Shown: positions 23,512 to 32,140 of the stretch, piece by piece
Layout of the letters: every line of letters starts with the position of its first letter
How positions within the stretch are numbered: position 1 is the first letter of the stretch
Assembly (NCBI GenBank): GCA_902796035.1
Contig: CADBNR010000011.1
Span: 1-37,110, forward strand
DNA from: an uncultured Bacteroidales bacterium
GTDB taxonomy: Bacteria; Bacteroidota; Bacteroidia; Bacteroidales; Muribaculaceae
Direction of reading: 5' to 3'
DNA length: 37,110 nt
Notes under the pieces: model-generated
The model's database searches: none
What the model was told of the DNA's origin: nothing
The model's input: the letters and a program-made list of their open reading frames with translations, nothing else
Position numbers and translations under genes: made by a program

Positions 23512-24861
23512 TTACATTTCGGCGGCGCCAAGTATCAGCTCCGACAGTGTGGGATGTCCGAAAATCAGGTCGCCAATCTGTTCGCGGGTCTGTTTCAGCG
23601 CGATAAGGTCGGCGCATTGCTGGGCCAACAGCGCAGCCTCGGCACCCATGATGTGCGCGCCAATCAGCACGCCGTCGTCCTTGCGGAAAATCAGCTTGAC
23701 TATGCCGTCTGTCTCCCCCATCGCCAGCGCCTTGCCGTTGCCGCGGTACAGGCTCTTTGCCGTCTCGATCTCGATGCCCTGCGCCTTGCACTGCTCCTCG
23801 GTAAGTCCTGCCATACCGCACTCGGGATTGGTGAATACGGCGGATGGAACCACATCGAAATTGATGTTATCAGCCTTACCGAGTATATGGTTCAGCGCGC
23901 GCTTGCCCTGCGCACTGGCCACATGCGCCAGCATCATCTTGGCGTTGACGTCGCCCACGGCATAGATGTTGGGCACATTGGTACGGAAATTCTCATCTAC
24001 CGGTATGCCCCGCTGCGTCCATTCCACGCCGGCGGCGTCCAGGTTCAGGCCATCCACGTTGGCGCCACGACCCACGGCCATCAGCACATTGGTGCCGGTC
24101 ACGGTCTGTTCCTTTCCTTTCTGCTCGTAGGTAACCGCCACACGATAGTCGGAGGTCTCCTCCATCTTCGTAACGGCCGCCCCTGTGACGATGTCGATGC
24201 CGCGTTTGGACAGAGTCTGTTTCAGTCTCTTGGCTATGTCGGAATCGAAGGGAGGCAGTATCTGTTTCATATATTCTATGACAGTGACCTTCGACCCGAA
24301 TGCGGCGAATACAGAGGCGAATTCCATGCCGATGACTCCACCGCCTATCACTATCAATTCCGCCGGCACGAATTCCAGTGCCAACGCCTTGGTGGAGTCC
24401 AGCACCCAATCCTTGTCCGCGCCGGGAATCGGCAGAGAACGGCTGTGGCTTCCCGTGGCGATGATGATGTTGTCGGCATCATAGTCCTCGCCGTTGACGG
24501 TGACGGTAGTGTTGTTCTTGAACGAAGCCATTCCGTTCACCACATTCACCTTAGCCTTGGCAAGCAGAGTCTCGATGCCGTTGCGCAGCTGGTCGACTAC
24601 AGCGCCCTTGCGCTGCACCACCCGGTTGAAATCCACGTCGAACTTCACGTTGTCGGCTGCGAATTCCGCCGACTCCTTAAGCGTGGTGATGACTTCGGCG
24701 TCCTTCACCATGCACTTGGTGGGAATGCACCCCTCGTTCAGACATGTTCCCCCCAGTCTGCCGCCGTTCACCAATGTAACGCTCAGCCCCTGTGCCGCCG
24801 CCGACAGAGCCGTCTCATATCCTCCGGGGCCGGCCCCGATTATTATTAAATCGCTATGCAT
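23512..24861 (-). CDS. lpd: Dihydrolipoyl dehydrogenase
   Basis: A 449-aa flavoprotein disulfide reductase. It re-oxidises the lipoyl group of carrier proteins with NAD. It shows the FAD loop IIGAGPGGYE, the redox pair Cys40/Cys45 in GGTCLNEGCIPTK, a second nucleotide-binding GGGVIGMEFA, and the C-terminal His/Glu dyad in GHPTLSE, completing the active site with the other subunit. Placement right after gcvT-H-PA-PB makes it the L-protein of the glycine cleavage system. A hairpin lies between gcvPB and lpd, which may lower its expression relative to the upstream genes. Confidence 0.96.
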   Translation of the reverse strand: MHSDLIIIGAGPGGYETALSAAAQGLSVTLVNGGRLGGTCLNEGCIPTKCMVKDAEVITTLKESAEFAADNVKFDVDFNRVVQRKGAVVDQLRNGIETLLAKAKVNVVNGMASFKNNTTVTVNGEDYDADNIIIATGSHSRSLPIPGADKDWVLDSTKALALEFVPAELIVIGGGVIGMEFASVFAAFGSKVTVIEYMKQILPPFDSDIAKRLKQTLSKRGIDIVTGAAVTKMEETSDYRVAVTYEQKGKEQTVTGTNVLMAVGRGANVDGLNLDAAGVEWTQRGIPVDENFRTNVPNIYAVGDVNAKMMLAHVASAQGKRALNHILGKADNINFDVVPSAVFTNPECGMAGLTEEQCKAQGIEIETAKSLYRGNGKALAMGETDGIVKLIFRKDDGVLIGAHIMGAEAALLAQQCADLIALKQTREQIGDLIFGHPTLSELILGAAEM

Positions 24862-24886
24862 AATAATTTCTATCTTATTTTATAAC

Positions 24887-24922
24887 AATATGAGATAAGG
24901 CTTAACGGCCTTATCTCATATT
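24887..24922 (-). terminator. Perfect 15-bp hairpin between gcvPB and lpd
   Basis: AATATGAGATAAGGC pairs perfectly with GCCTTATCTCATATT around a 6-nt loop, 22 bp after the gcvPB stop. The minus-strand tail is AT-rich but has no long T-run, so partial termination or RNA stabilisation is likely. Confidence 0.65.
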
Positions 24923-24943
24923 ATTAACTATATTTCAGTATTT

Positions 24944-26416
24944 TCAGTTCTTGGCCTCACACATCTGCTTGTACGAAAGTATCGGCTTCTTGGCGGCCGT
25001 CGTCTCGTCGGGATGCGAGATCGGTGTGGTGAGCGGAGCGTTCTTAACGCTTTCCGGATCCTCTGTAGCCTCGATTGCCACCTTGCGCATCACGTCGATA
25101 AACTCGTCAAGCGTCTCCAGACTCTCGGTCTCGGTCGGCTCTATCATCATCGACTCATGGAACAGCAGCGGGAAATAAATGGTAGGCGCATGGAAGCCAT
25201 AGTCCAACAGTCGCTTGGCCACGTTCAGCGTGGTTACGCCCGTGCTCTTGTCGGCCAGACCGTCGAACACGAACTCATGCTTGCAGTGTCCCTCTATGGG
25301 CAACTTGTACAGATCCTTCAGACTCTCCTTGATATAGTTTGCGTTCAGCACGGCCATCGGACCCACTTCCTTGATCTTGTCACGGCCCAGGCTGAGGATA
25401 TAGGCGTATGCCTTCATCATGACGCCGAAGTTGCCGAAGAATGTTGACACGCTGCCCAGTGACTTGTCGCCGTCGGTCAGCACGCCGAACGTGCCGTCCT
25501 CGTTCTTCACCACGCGGGGCATGGGAAGCAGGTCGACCAGGTTCTTGGCCACCCCTACGGGACCCGAACCGGGGCCGCCTCCGCCGTGAGGCGTCGAGAA
25601 CGTCTTATGCAGGTTGATGTGCATTATGTCGAAGCCCATGTCGCCGGGACGCACCTTGCCCAACAGCGGGTTGAAGTTGGCGCCGTCGTAATAGAGCAGG
25701 CCGCCGGCCTTGTGCACCAGCTCGGCTATCTCCATTATCTCGGTCTCGAACATACCTAAGGTGTTGGGGTTGGTCATCATGATTCCGGCCACGGTGTCAT
25801 CTAACAGAGGCTTCAGGTCCTCCACATCGATGCTTCCGTTTGGCTTGGACTTCACCTCCACCACCTCCAGGCCGGCCACCATGGCCGACGCGGGATTGGT
25901 GCCGTGCGCTGTGTCGGGCACAATCACCTTTGTACGCTTGTGATCGCCGCGCAGCTCGTGGTAGCGACGCATCACCATCAGACCCGTCAGCTCGCCGTGG
26001 GCGCCGGCGTATGGATTGAGCGTGAATTCCTCCAGACCGGCCAGCGACGACAGCGCGCGCTGCAGATTCCAGTAGAGTTCCAGCGCTCCCTGTGCGGTCT
26101 CGGCCGGCTGCAATGGGTGCAGACCGCTGAACTCGCGCATCGATGCCAGCTCCTCGTTGATCTTCGGGTTATACTTCATGGTGCAGCTGCCCAGCGGATA
26201 GAAGCCGGTGTCGACTCCGAAATTCTTGTTCGACAGGTTGGTGTAGTGTCTCACCACATCCAGCTCGCTGACCTCGGGCAGATCCAGAGGCTCGTCGCGG
26301 CGCAGCGACGCCGGGATGGCGCCGAGTCCGTCGGTGGCATACCGGTCGGCCGGCAGTTCGTAGCCCTTGCGGCCGGGCCGCGAAATCTCGAATATAAGTT
26401 TGTCGTATTCCTTCAT
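24944..26416 (-). CDS. gcvPB: Glycine decarboxylase subunit 2 (P-protein, C-terminal half)
   Basis: The 490-aa beta subunit of the two-chain P-protein, which decarboxylates glycine and passes the aminomethyl group to the H-protein. It carries the PLP-binding stretch INLHKTFSTPHGGGGPGSG, with the lysine in HKTF, and FGVDTGFYPLGSCTMKYNP typical of the family. Length fits the split form rather than the single chain of about 950 aa. It lies 14 bp after gcvPA. Confidence 0.97.
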   Translation of the reverse strand: MKEYDKLIFEISRPGRKGYELPADRYATDGLGAIPASLRRDEPLDLPEVSELDVVRHYTNLSNKNFGVDTGFYPLGSCTMKYNPKINEELASMREFSGLHPLQPAETAQGALELYWNLQRALSSLAGLEEFTLNPYAGAHGELTGLMVMRRYHELRGDHKRTKVIVPDTAHGTNPASAMVAGLEVVEVKSKPNGSIDVEDLKPLLDDTVAGIMMTNPNTLGMFETEIMEIAELVHKAGGLLYYDGANFNPLLGKVRPGDMGFDIMHINLHKTFSTPHGGGGPGSGPVGVAKNLVDLLPMPRVVKNEDGTFGVLTDGDKSLGSVSTFFGNFGVMMKAYAYILSLGRDKIKEVGPMAVLNANYIKESLKDLYKLPIEGHCKHEFVFDGLADKSTGVTTLNVAKRLLDYGFHAPTIYFPLLFHESMMIEPTETESLETLDEFIDVMRKVAIEATEDPESVKNAPLTTPISHPDETTAAKKPILSYKQMCEAKN

Positions 26417-26430
26417 TTCTCAGCCTCCTT

Positions 26431-27753
26431 TTATGCCTCCAGCATTAACTTCACCAATGTGTCTATTTCTTCCTTAGTGCGCTTCTCGGTCACGGCGAAC
26501 TCCAGCACTCCCGGCTCGATCTCCACGCCTCCCATATAGCCGTGGTCGGCCAGATACTTATTGACGCGCTTCACATCCAGGTCGGTCTTCACCACGAATT
26601 CCTTCAGGAAGGGTTTGTCGTAAACGGCGTGGAACTTGCCCGTAGCAAGCAGCTGATTGTACAGATAGTGCGATCCGTCGCAGCTCAGTCTATTCACCTC
26701 CTTCAGCCCTTCGGGACCCATCAGCGCCACATAAACGGTAGCATAGAGGGCCATCAGGCTCTGGTTTGAGCAGATATTACTTGTGGCTTTCTGACGACGT
26801 ATATGCTGTTCGCGCGCCTGCAGTGTCAGTACGTAACAACGCTTTCCGTCGCGGTCGACGGTAGCGCCTACCACGCGGCCCGGCATCTTGCGCAGCATGT
26901 CCTTGCGGCAGGCTATGAAGCCTAAGTACGGGCCGCCGAACTGCAGGGGCATACCTAATGTCTGGCCGTCGCCACATGCGATGTCGGCATCCCATTCGCC
27001 GGGAGTCTTTAGCACAGCAAGTGCCGAAGGATCGCAGTAAACGGCCAAAGCGCCCTTGGCGGCATGAATCCTGTCGGCAACGCCGGTCAGGTCCTCGACG
27101 ATACCGTAGCGGTTGACGGAGGGCACCATCACGCCGGCCACGTCGCCCTTGGCCAGTTCCGCATCAAGGACGCCGAAATCGGTCACGCCGTCCTTGGCGG
27201 GAAGCTCGGTCAGCTCCACGCCGTGGAACTTCATGTATGTGGCTATGACGCGGCGCACCTGCGGCAGCAGCGTGGCCGACACAAGCACTCGGTTCTTCTT
27301 GCGCGCCGACGCCACCATCATGAACATCGACTCGGCGGCCGCCGTGGCGCCGTCGTACATCGAGGCGTTGGCCGACTCCATACCGGTCAGTTCCGAAATC
27401 ATGGACTGATACTCGAATATATATTGCAGCGTACCCTGCGAGATCTCAGGCTGATAGGGAGTGTAGGCTGTATAGAACTCGCTGCGCTCCAGCAGGTGGG
27501 AAATCACCGAGGGGCTGTAGTGGTCGTAGGCTCCGTTGCCGCCGAACACCTTCAATACGTTGTTGGCTGCACCCAACTTCGCGAACCATTCACGAAGCTC
27601 AGGCTCGGACATTCCTTCGGGCAGGTCGTATTCGCCTTGGAACACCACCTGCTGCGGCACATCGTTGTACAGCTCGTCGACACTGCCTACGCCTATGCGC
27701 TCCAGCATCCGGGCCTTGTCCGCGTCTGTGTGCGGGATATATCTGTTGCTCAT
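26431..27753 (-). CDS. gcvPA: Glycine decarboxylase subunit 1 (P-protein, N-terminal half)
   Basis: The 440-aa alpha subunit of the split P-protein; it starts with the family-typical RYIPHTDADKARMLERIGV and has the YTPYQPEISQGTLQ and ANASMYDGATAAAE segments. It has the aminotransferase-like fold but no PLP lysine of its own; catalysis is in GcvPB. It sits between gcvH (54 bp upstream) and gcvPB (14 bp downstream) in one operon. Confidence 0.97.
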   Translation of the reverse strand: MSNRYIPHTDADKARMLERIGVGSVDELYNDVPQQVVFQGEYDLPEGMSEPELREWFAKLGAANNVLKVFGGNGAYDHYSPSVISHLLERSEFYTAYTPYQPEISQGTLQYIFEYQSMISELTGMESANASMYDGATAAAESMFMMVASARKKNRVLVSATLLPQVRRVIATYMKFHGVELTELPAKDGVTDFGVLDAELAKGDVAGVMVPSVNRYGIVEDLTGVADRIHAAKGALAVYCDPSALAVLKTPGEWDADIACGDGQTLGMPLQFGGPYLGFIACRKDMLRKMPGRVVGATVDRDGKRCYVLTLQAREQHIRRQKATSNICSNQSLMALYATVYVALMGPEGLKEVNRLSCDGSHYLYNQLLATGKFHAVYDKPFLKEFVVKTDLDVKRVNKYLADHGYMGGVEIEPGVLEFAVTEKRTKEEIDTLVKLMLEA

Positions 27754-27807
27754 CGCTTCTTTATTATATAGAATGCGTCGATATTATATTATGCAGTGAG
27801 CCGTGAA

Positions 27808-28188
27808 TTACTCCTCGCAGATCTTGGCGTAAGCGGCTGCGTCCAGCAGAGCGTCCAGTTCGGAGGGATCGCTCAGCTTCACCTTGATCATCCATGTGCC
27901 GAAAGCATCCTTGTTGATCAGCTCGGGAGCGTCCTCCAGCTCGCCGTTCACCTCAACGACCTCGCCGCTGACGGGGCTGATCAGGTCGCTGGCTGCCTTT
28001 ACGCTTTCTACGGCGCCGAAGGTCTCGCCTGCCTCTACCTCGTCACCCTCCTCGGGAAGGTCGACGTACACGATGTCGCCCAAGGCGTGCTGTGCGTAGT
28101 CGGAGATTCCGATGGTTGCGATCTCACCGTCTACCATTACCCATTCGTGGCTCTCGGCATACTTTACGTTTTCTTTTACTGTGCTCAT
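27808..28188 (-). CDS. gcvH: Glycine cleavage system H-protein
   Basis: A 126-aa lipoyl carrier that shuttles the aminomethyl group between the P-, T- and L-proteins. The lipoylation lysine is Lys64 in [12 protein letters not shown], and [20 protein letters not shown] near the N-terminus is typical. Length is normal. It is second in the operon, 69 bp after gcvT. Confidence 0.98.
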   Translation of the reverse strand: MSTVKENVKYAESHEWVMVDGEIATIGISDYAQHALGDIVYVDLPEEGDEVEAGETFGAVESVKAASDLISPVSGEVVEVNGELEDAPELINKDAFGTWMIKVKLSDPSELDALLDAAAYAKICEE

Positions 28189-28257
28189 ATCTGTGTTGTT
28201 TTTGAATTGTCGTGCTGTGTAATGCGTTTTGCTTAAGGCTTTGAGAATCGGATATTC

Positions 28258-29355
28258 TCAGTCCTTCTTATAATTCTTGTCGTAGAAGCGTTTCTTGACC
28301 ACGGTCGCGGGGAACGTTTTCTTACGTATACGCACTTCCACGCGGGTTCCCAATTTGTCGTATGGTTTCTGAATCATGGCCATTGCAACCGACTTACCGG
28401 TGGATATGCTGCGGTAACCGGTAGTGACTTCGCCCACCACCTGACCGTCTACCTCCACGGGATAACCGTGACGCGGGATGGCGTTGCCGTCCAGCTCCAG
28501 ACCCACGATGCGGCGCTTCACGCCTTCGGCTTTCTGCGAGGCCAGAGCTGCCTTGCCGATGAATTCCGTTTTGTCGAGCTTCACGAACATACTCAGGCTG
28601 GCTTCCAGCGGCGTGATGTCGGCGCTCAGTTCATCGCCATACAGGGGCAGACCCACCTCGAAACGCAACGTGTCGCGGCATCCGAGTCCGCAAGGCTCAA
28701 CGCCCCCGGCCATCAGCTTGTCCCATACGCGCTGTGTGTATGCAGGGCTTCCGTAGATCTCGAAACCATCCTCACCCGTGTATCCGGTGCGGCTCACGAT
28801 GATGGTCTCGCCCTCGGTCTCGATGGTCTTGAACGTATAGAACTTCAGGTCGGCCACCGGAAGGCCAAGCAGTTTCTCTACAGCCTCCTCGGCCTTGGGA
28901 CCCTGCACGGCAACCTCGCCGTATATCGGGCTCTCATCCTCTACCGTAACATCGAAGCCGTCGGTGTGCTCCTTGATCCATGCCACATCCTTGTCGATGT
29001 TGGCGGCATTGATCACCAGGAAGAATTCCGTGTCCGACACCTTATATACCAGCAGGTCGTCGACCGTGCCGCCGTTGTCGTAGCACATCATGCCGTAGAA
29101 TATCTGGCCGTCGGGCGCGCCGGTCACGTCGTTTACGAATATATGGTTCACATATTTCTCGGCTTCGGGACCCTTGACACGAACCTCGCCCATGTGGCTG
29201 ACGTCGAACACGCCCACCTCATGACGCACGGCGTTGTGCTCCTCGGTGATTCCCTTGTACTGTATCGGCATGTCGTAGCCGGCAAACGGCGACATCAGGG
29301 CGCCGAGCTTTACGTGACGGTCGTGCAGACACGTCGTTTTGATTCCTTCTTCCAT
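28258..29355 (-). CDS. gcvT: Aminomethyltransferase (glycine cleavage T-protein)
   Basis: A 365-aa folate-dependent enzyme that releases ammonia and forms 5,10-methylene-tetrahydrofolate from the H-protein-bound aminomethyl group. Visible are GYDMPIQYKGI, EVGVFDVSHMGEV, the conserved SRTGYTGEDGFEIY loop and GLGCRDTLRFEVGLPLYG. It is the first gene of the operon, with a full-consensus promoter at 29444-29475. No glycine riboswitch is seen in its leader of about 80 nt. Confidence 0.97.
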   Translation of the reverse strand: MEEGIKTTCLHDRHVKLGALMSPFAGYDMPIQYKGITEEHNAVRHEVGVFDVSHMGEVRVKGPEAEKYVNHIFVNDVTGAPDGQIFYGMMCYDNGGTVDDLLVYKVSDTEFFLVINAANIDKDVAWIKEHTDGFDVTVEDESPIYGEVAVQGPKAEEAVEKLLGLPVADLKFYTFKTIETEGETIIVSRTGYTGEDGFEIYGSPAYTQRVWDKLMAGGVEPCGLGCRDTLRFEVGLPLYGDELSADITPLEASLSMFVKLDKTEFIGKAALASQKAEGVKRRIVGLELDGNAIPRHGYPVEVDGQVVGEVTTGYRSISTGKSVAMAMIQKPYDKLGTRVEVRIRKKTFPATVVKKRFYDKNYKKD

Positions 29356-29443
29356 CCTTGTCGTTCTGTTTTTCGTATTGGGTTTAAGGTTCTATTTATC
29401 TAATATCTACTCACTGATATCTATTATCTAATATAGTTCCAAA

Positions 29444-29475
29444 CAAAATTAATATTTGGCGGTGTTCTTTCCAAA
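29444..29475 (-). promoter_or_regulatory. Promoter of the gcvT-gcvH-gcvPA-gcvPB operon
   Basis: Minus-strand TTTG (29472-29475) and TAATTTTG (29444-29451) are 20 bp apart. The divergent permease -7 box lies only 20 bp away at 29494-29501, so the two promoters are back to back. Confidence 0.75.
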
Positions 29476-29493
29476 TAATTCCGACAATTTTTG

Positions 29494-29501
29494 TAATTTT
29501 G
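29494..29501 (+). promoter_or_regulatory. -7 box for the permease gene
   Basis: TAATTTTG lies 8 bp before the ATG at 29510, so transcription would begin almost at the start codon. This rules out the open-frame ATG at 29456 and implies a leaderless or very short-leader mRNA. No clear -33 partner. Confidence 0.5.
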
Positions 29502-29509
29502 TCTTCGAA

Positions 29510-30778
29510 ATGAATTATCCGTTATATCTTGCGCGCAGCATATCTCCCGGTCGCGGGTCGCTGAAGGGCGGCTCGGGACGCGGTCGACGTGGCGGTGCAC
29601 CGACGGTCAAGGTTGCCGTGGCCGCCGTGGCTCTCTCCGTGGCCGTTATGTTGGCGGCCCTTGCCATCGTGTCGGGTTTCAAGCGCGAGATCACTGCCAA
29701 GGTCACGGGATTCAACGCCCACATCTCTGCATACGCACTACAGACCTGTGACGACGAGGACAACCTCGTGGCCCTCACTCCGTCGCTGGAAAAGATTCTG
29801 GACGAGACTCCTTACGTTTCGGATTATTCCTTACAGCTGTCGGTGCCTGGTATCTTCAAGACTCGCTCCGACTTTCAGGGCATTTATTTCCGCAGTCTGG
29901 AAGGCAAGGGGATCAACGATTTTCTGACTTCGAGCATGACAAGCGGCAAGATTCCCGACTATACCAAGCCTGAGAACGCCAATCAGGTGGTGATATCCGA
30001 GATAACGGCACGACGCCTGGGACTGAAGGTAGGCGACCGCATCGACACCTATTTCATGACCAGCGAGCTACGTGTGCGCCCTCTGAAGGTTGCCGCAATA
30101 TTCAATTCGCATTTCGACAATTACGACAAGATCTTCGCCTACGGATCGCTGTCGCTGCTGCAGCGTCTTGGAGAGCTTCGTTCCGACCAGGGCACGAGCC
30201 TGGCAATACACACCGATGATTTCCGTAACATCACCGAATATACCGACGACCTGAACCGTACATTGGCACAGGCATACGGTTCGGGACTCATATTCCGCCC
30301 CTTGCGGCTTGAGAACGCCATGACACAGGGCGCCGGCTATTTCAACTGGCTGGCGTTGCTCGACACGAATGTGGCCGTGGTGCTGACACTGATGACGTTC
30401 GTGGCCATAATCACCCTTATTTCAGGGCTACTCATAATCATTCTTGACAAGAAGCGGTTCATCGGCCTGTTGCGGGCGCTCGGAGCACCGGCCGGACAGG
30501 TACGCAGGGTCTTCATATATCTGTCGATGAAAATCACCATCCGGGGGCTGGCCATCGGCAACGTGGCTATGCTTTTGTTCCTATGGCTGCAGGACAAGTA
30601 TCATTTCCTGCACCTTGACCCGGAATCGTATTACATCGACTTCGTGCCCGTCGATATCTCCTGGCTGCAGGTACTGATTCTGAACCTCGGCGTCCTTCTG
30701 GTGGTCTGGCTCTCCCTGATCCTCCCCTCCTGGCTCGTAGCCCGCATCTCCCCCGCCGAAACCCTCCGCTACGAATAG
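29510..30778 (+). CDS. FtsX/LolE-type ABC transporter permease
   Basis: A 422-aa membrane protein with the MacB/LolC-E layout: TM1 at about 34-56 (VKVAVAAVALSVAVML), a large periplasmic domain (about 60-280), then three TM segments, ending PSWLVARISPAETLRYE, the typical C-terminal signature. Such permeases with a LolD ATPase release lipoproteins from the inner membrane to LolA. No ATPase gene is adjacent. The start at 29510 begins with MNYPLYLARS, matching family starts; a Gly/Arg-rich stretch (residues 15-30) precedes TM1. Confidence 0.9.
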   Translation: MNYPLYLARSISPGRGSLKGGSGRGRRGGAPTVKVAVAAVALSVAVMLAALAIVSGFKREITAKVTGFNAHISAYALQTCDDEDNLVALTPSLEKILDETPYVSDYSLQLSVPGIFKTRSDFQGIYFRSLEGKGINDFLTSSMTSGKIPDYTKPENANQVVISEITARRLGLKVGDRIDTYFMTSELRVRPLKVAAIFNSHFDNYDKIFAYGSLSLLQRLGELRSDQGTSLAIHTDDFRNITEYTDDLNRTLAQAYGSGLIFRPLRLENAMTQGAGYFNWLALLDTNVAVVLTLMTFVAIITLISGLLIIILDKKRFIGLLRALGAPAGQVRRVFIYLSMKITIRGLAIGNVAMLLFLWLQDKYHFLHLDPESYYIDFVPVDISWLQVLILNLGVLLVVWLSLILPSWLVARISPAETLRYE

Positions 30779-30823
30779 AACCGATTCGGGTCCCCGGGTG
30801 TTTTTAAGTAAAACCCTGAGGAT

Positions 30824-31648
30824 ATGAATCGTATTGTTACCATATTGTTGTTGATTTTTGCCGCTTTGCCATTGCAGGTCGCCGCACAGAGCCGCGATCT
30901 GAACCAGGCATATAAAAAAGAAGTGTTCACTGACGGCCGTCATAAGAAGATGCCGTATCGGCTGCTGTCGCCCAAAATCAGAGCCGACCACTCGCAGTAC
31001 CCGCTGGTGGTGTTCCTGCACGGATGGGGCGAGCGCGGCGACGACAACGAAAAACAGCTCACCAACGGCGCGTCGCTGTTTACCAATCCGGCCAACGAGG
31101 ATGCTTACCCTGCTTTTGTGCTGTTCCCTCAGACACGCAAGACATGGACAGGCAACATCGACCCGCGCTCTTTTCAACATGGAGCGCCCGAACCTAAGGA
31201 AACACAGACCGAAAAGACTCTGATGGAACTTATCAATAAAGTAGTGGCCGAAAACCCGATTGACCGCAGCCGCATCTACCTGGTCGGACTCTCGATGGGT
31301 GGCATAGCCACTTACGACCTGGTGTGCCGCTATCCCGACGTATTCGCCGCAGCGGTGCCCATCTGCGGCGCCGTGAATCCCGACCGCCTCAAGAATGCCA
31401 AAGGGGTGAATTTCCTGATATTCCACGGCGACCAGGACGAGGAAGTGCCGACAGTGGCGAGTCGCGAGGCATTCAAGACGCTTGACGCCATCGGCGCCAC
31501 GGTGAAATACGTGGAATTCGCCGGCGTGGGACACGAATGCTGGTCGTTCGCTTTCAATTCCCCGACGTTTCTGACATGGCTGTTCCAGCAGGAAAAGACA
31601 CCGGCCCACACCGAATCCATCGCCGAAATTCTATCCCACGAAGAATAA
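30824..31648 (+). CDS. Secreted alpha/beta-hydrolase, CE1/esterase-like
   Basis: A 274-aa exported hydrolase with a signal peptide (residues 1-21, ending VAAQS) and a complete catalytic triad: Ser157 in GLSMGG, Asp205 in HGDQDEEVP, His237 in GVGHECW. The oxyanion-loop FLHGWGERG is typical of the Bacteroidetes feruloyl/acetyl esterase-like group that acts on plant polysaccharide side chains. The substrate is unproven; the GH8 xylan locus further on is suggestive only. It follows the permease by 45 bp and has a GAGG ribosome-binding-like motif near the ATG, unusual for this phylum. Confidence 0.87.
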   Translation: MNRIVTILLLIFAALPLQVAAQSRDLNQAYKKEVFTDGRHKKMPYRLLSPKIRADHSQYPLVVFLHGWGERGDDNEKQLTNGASLFTNPANEDAYPAFVLFPQTRKTWTGNIDPRSFQHGAPEPKETQTEKTLMELINKVVAENPIDRSRIYLVGLSMGGIATYDLVCRYPDVFAAAVPICGAVNPDRLKNAKGVNFLIFHGDQDEEVPTVASREAFKTLDAIGATVKYVEFAGVGHECWSFAFNSPTFLTWLFQQEKTPAHTESIAEILSHEE

Positions 31649-31654
31649 CGAATG

Positions 31655-31690
31655 CCTATTGAACACTTACAACCTATTGAACACTTACAA
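31655..31690 (+). repeat. 18-bp perfect tandem duplication
   Basis: CCTATTGAACACTTACAA occurs twice head to tail directly after the esterase stop codon, just before the promoter of the broken alkD. It may be a slippage product or a scar. Confidence 0.9.
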
Positions 31691-31705
31691 TAGGTGATTT
31701 TTTAT

Positions 31706-31713
31706 TATCTTTG
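31706..31713 (+). promoter_or_regulatory. -7 box upstream of the alkD remnant
   Basis: TATCTTTG matches TAnnTTTG 8 bp before the ATG at 31722. The control region survives although the gene does not. Confidence 0.5.
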
Positions 31714-31721
31714 CACCCGTT

Positions 31722-31983
31722 ATGACGACGGCTGAAGATATATACTGCACTTTGGAGCAGATGGGCGACGAGCGCCAGGCCCGGAATCTGAGCCGGTTTT
31801 TCAAGACCGGCAAAGGCGATTACGGGGAGGGCGACAGATTTCTGGGACTGAGTGGACATGACCTGCACCAAAATCGTGGGCGAATGGCTGCTGTATCCTC
31901 AGGCAGACGGCACGATGCCCGACCATGGCATTCTCGAACGCCTCCCCGAACCGGAACGCCAATACTGGCTCAAACGACAATGA
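31722..31983 (+). pseudogene. Broken alkD (DNA alkylation repair) fused to an unidentified gene tail
   Basis: The first 42 codons match the start of AlkD-like DNA alkylation repair proteins (IYCTLEQMGDERQARNLSRF, then GEGDRFLG), normally 220-240 aa. After FLG the frame loses all resemblance. From about 31852 a different frame (+1 relative to the first) reads DMTCTKIVGEWLLYPQ, then LPEPERQYWLKRQ and a TGA at 31981-31983, looking like the natural C-terminus of another part or another gene. The simplest reading is an internal deletion with frameshift. The second half was not identified; it may be the true 3' end of the same gene. Confidence 0.6.
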
Positions 31984-32088
31984 GTCTTCTCTCATGGAAG
32001 GACTGTTTCATGTGAAGTTGCTTACTCGAGTTTAACTATTGCTGAAAGCATGATTACTGCAGAAAGTGGTGTCATTGCTCAAAACAGA

Positions 32089-32119
32089 AAAGCCAAGGTC
32101 GGAATCCGACCCTGGCTTT
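32089..32119 (-). terminator. Terminator of the multi-module protein gene
   Basis: AAAGCCAAGGTCGGA pairs with TCCGACCCTGGCTTT (one G-U), followed on the minus strand by TTTTCTGTTTTG. It lies 22 bp beyond the stop codon at 32141. Confidence 0.8.
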
Positions 32120-32140
32120 GTGTTTGGTATCGTCAGACTT

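Noticed and set aside
29356-29443. Possible glycine riboswitch before gcvT
   Set aside because: The leader is short and AT-rich and lacks the conserved tandem-aptamer elements; only a promoter is visible.
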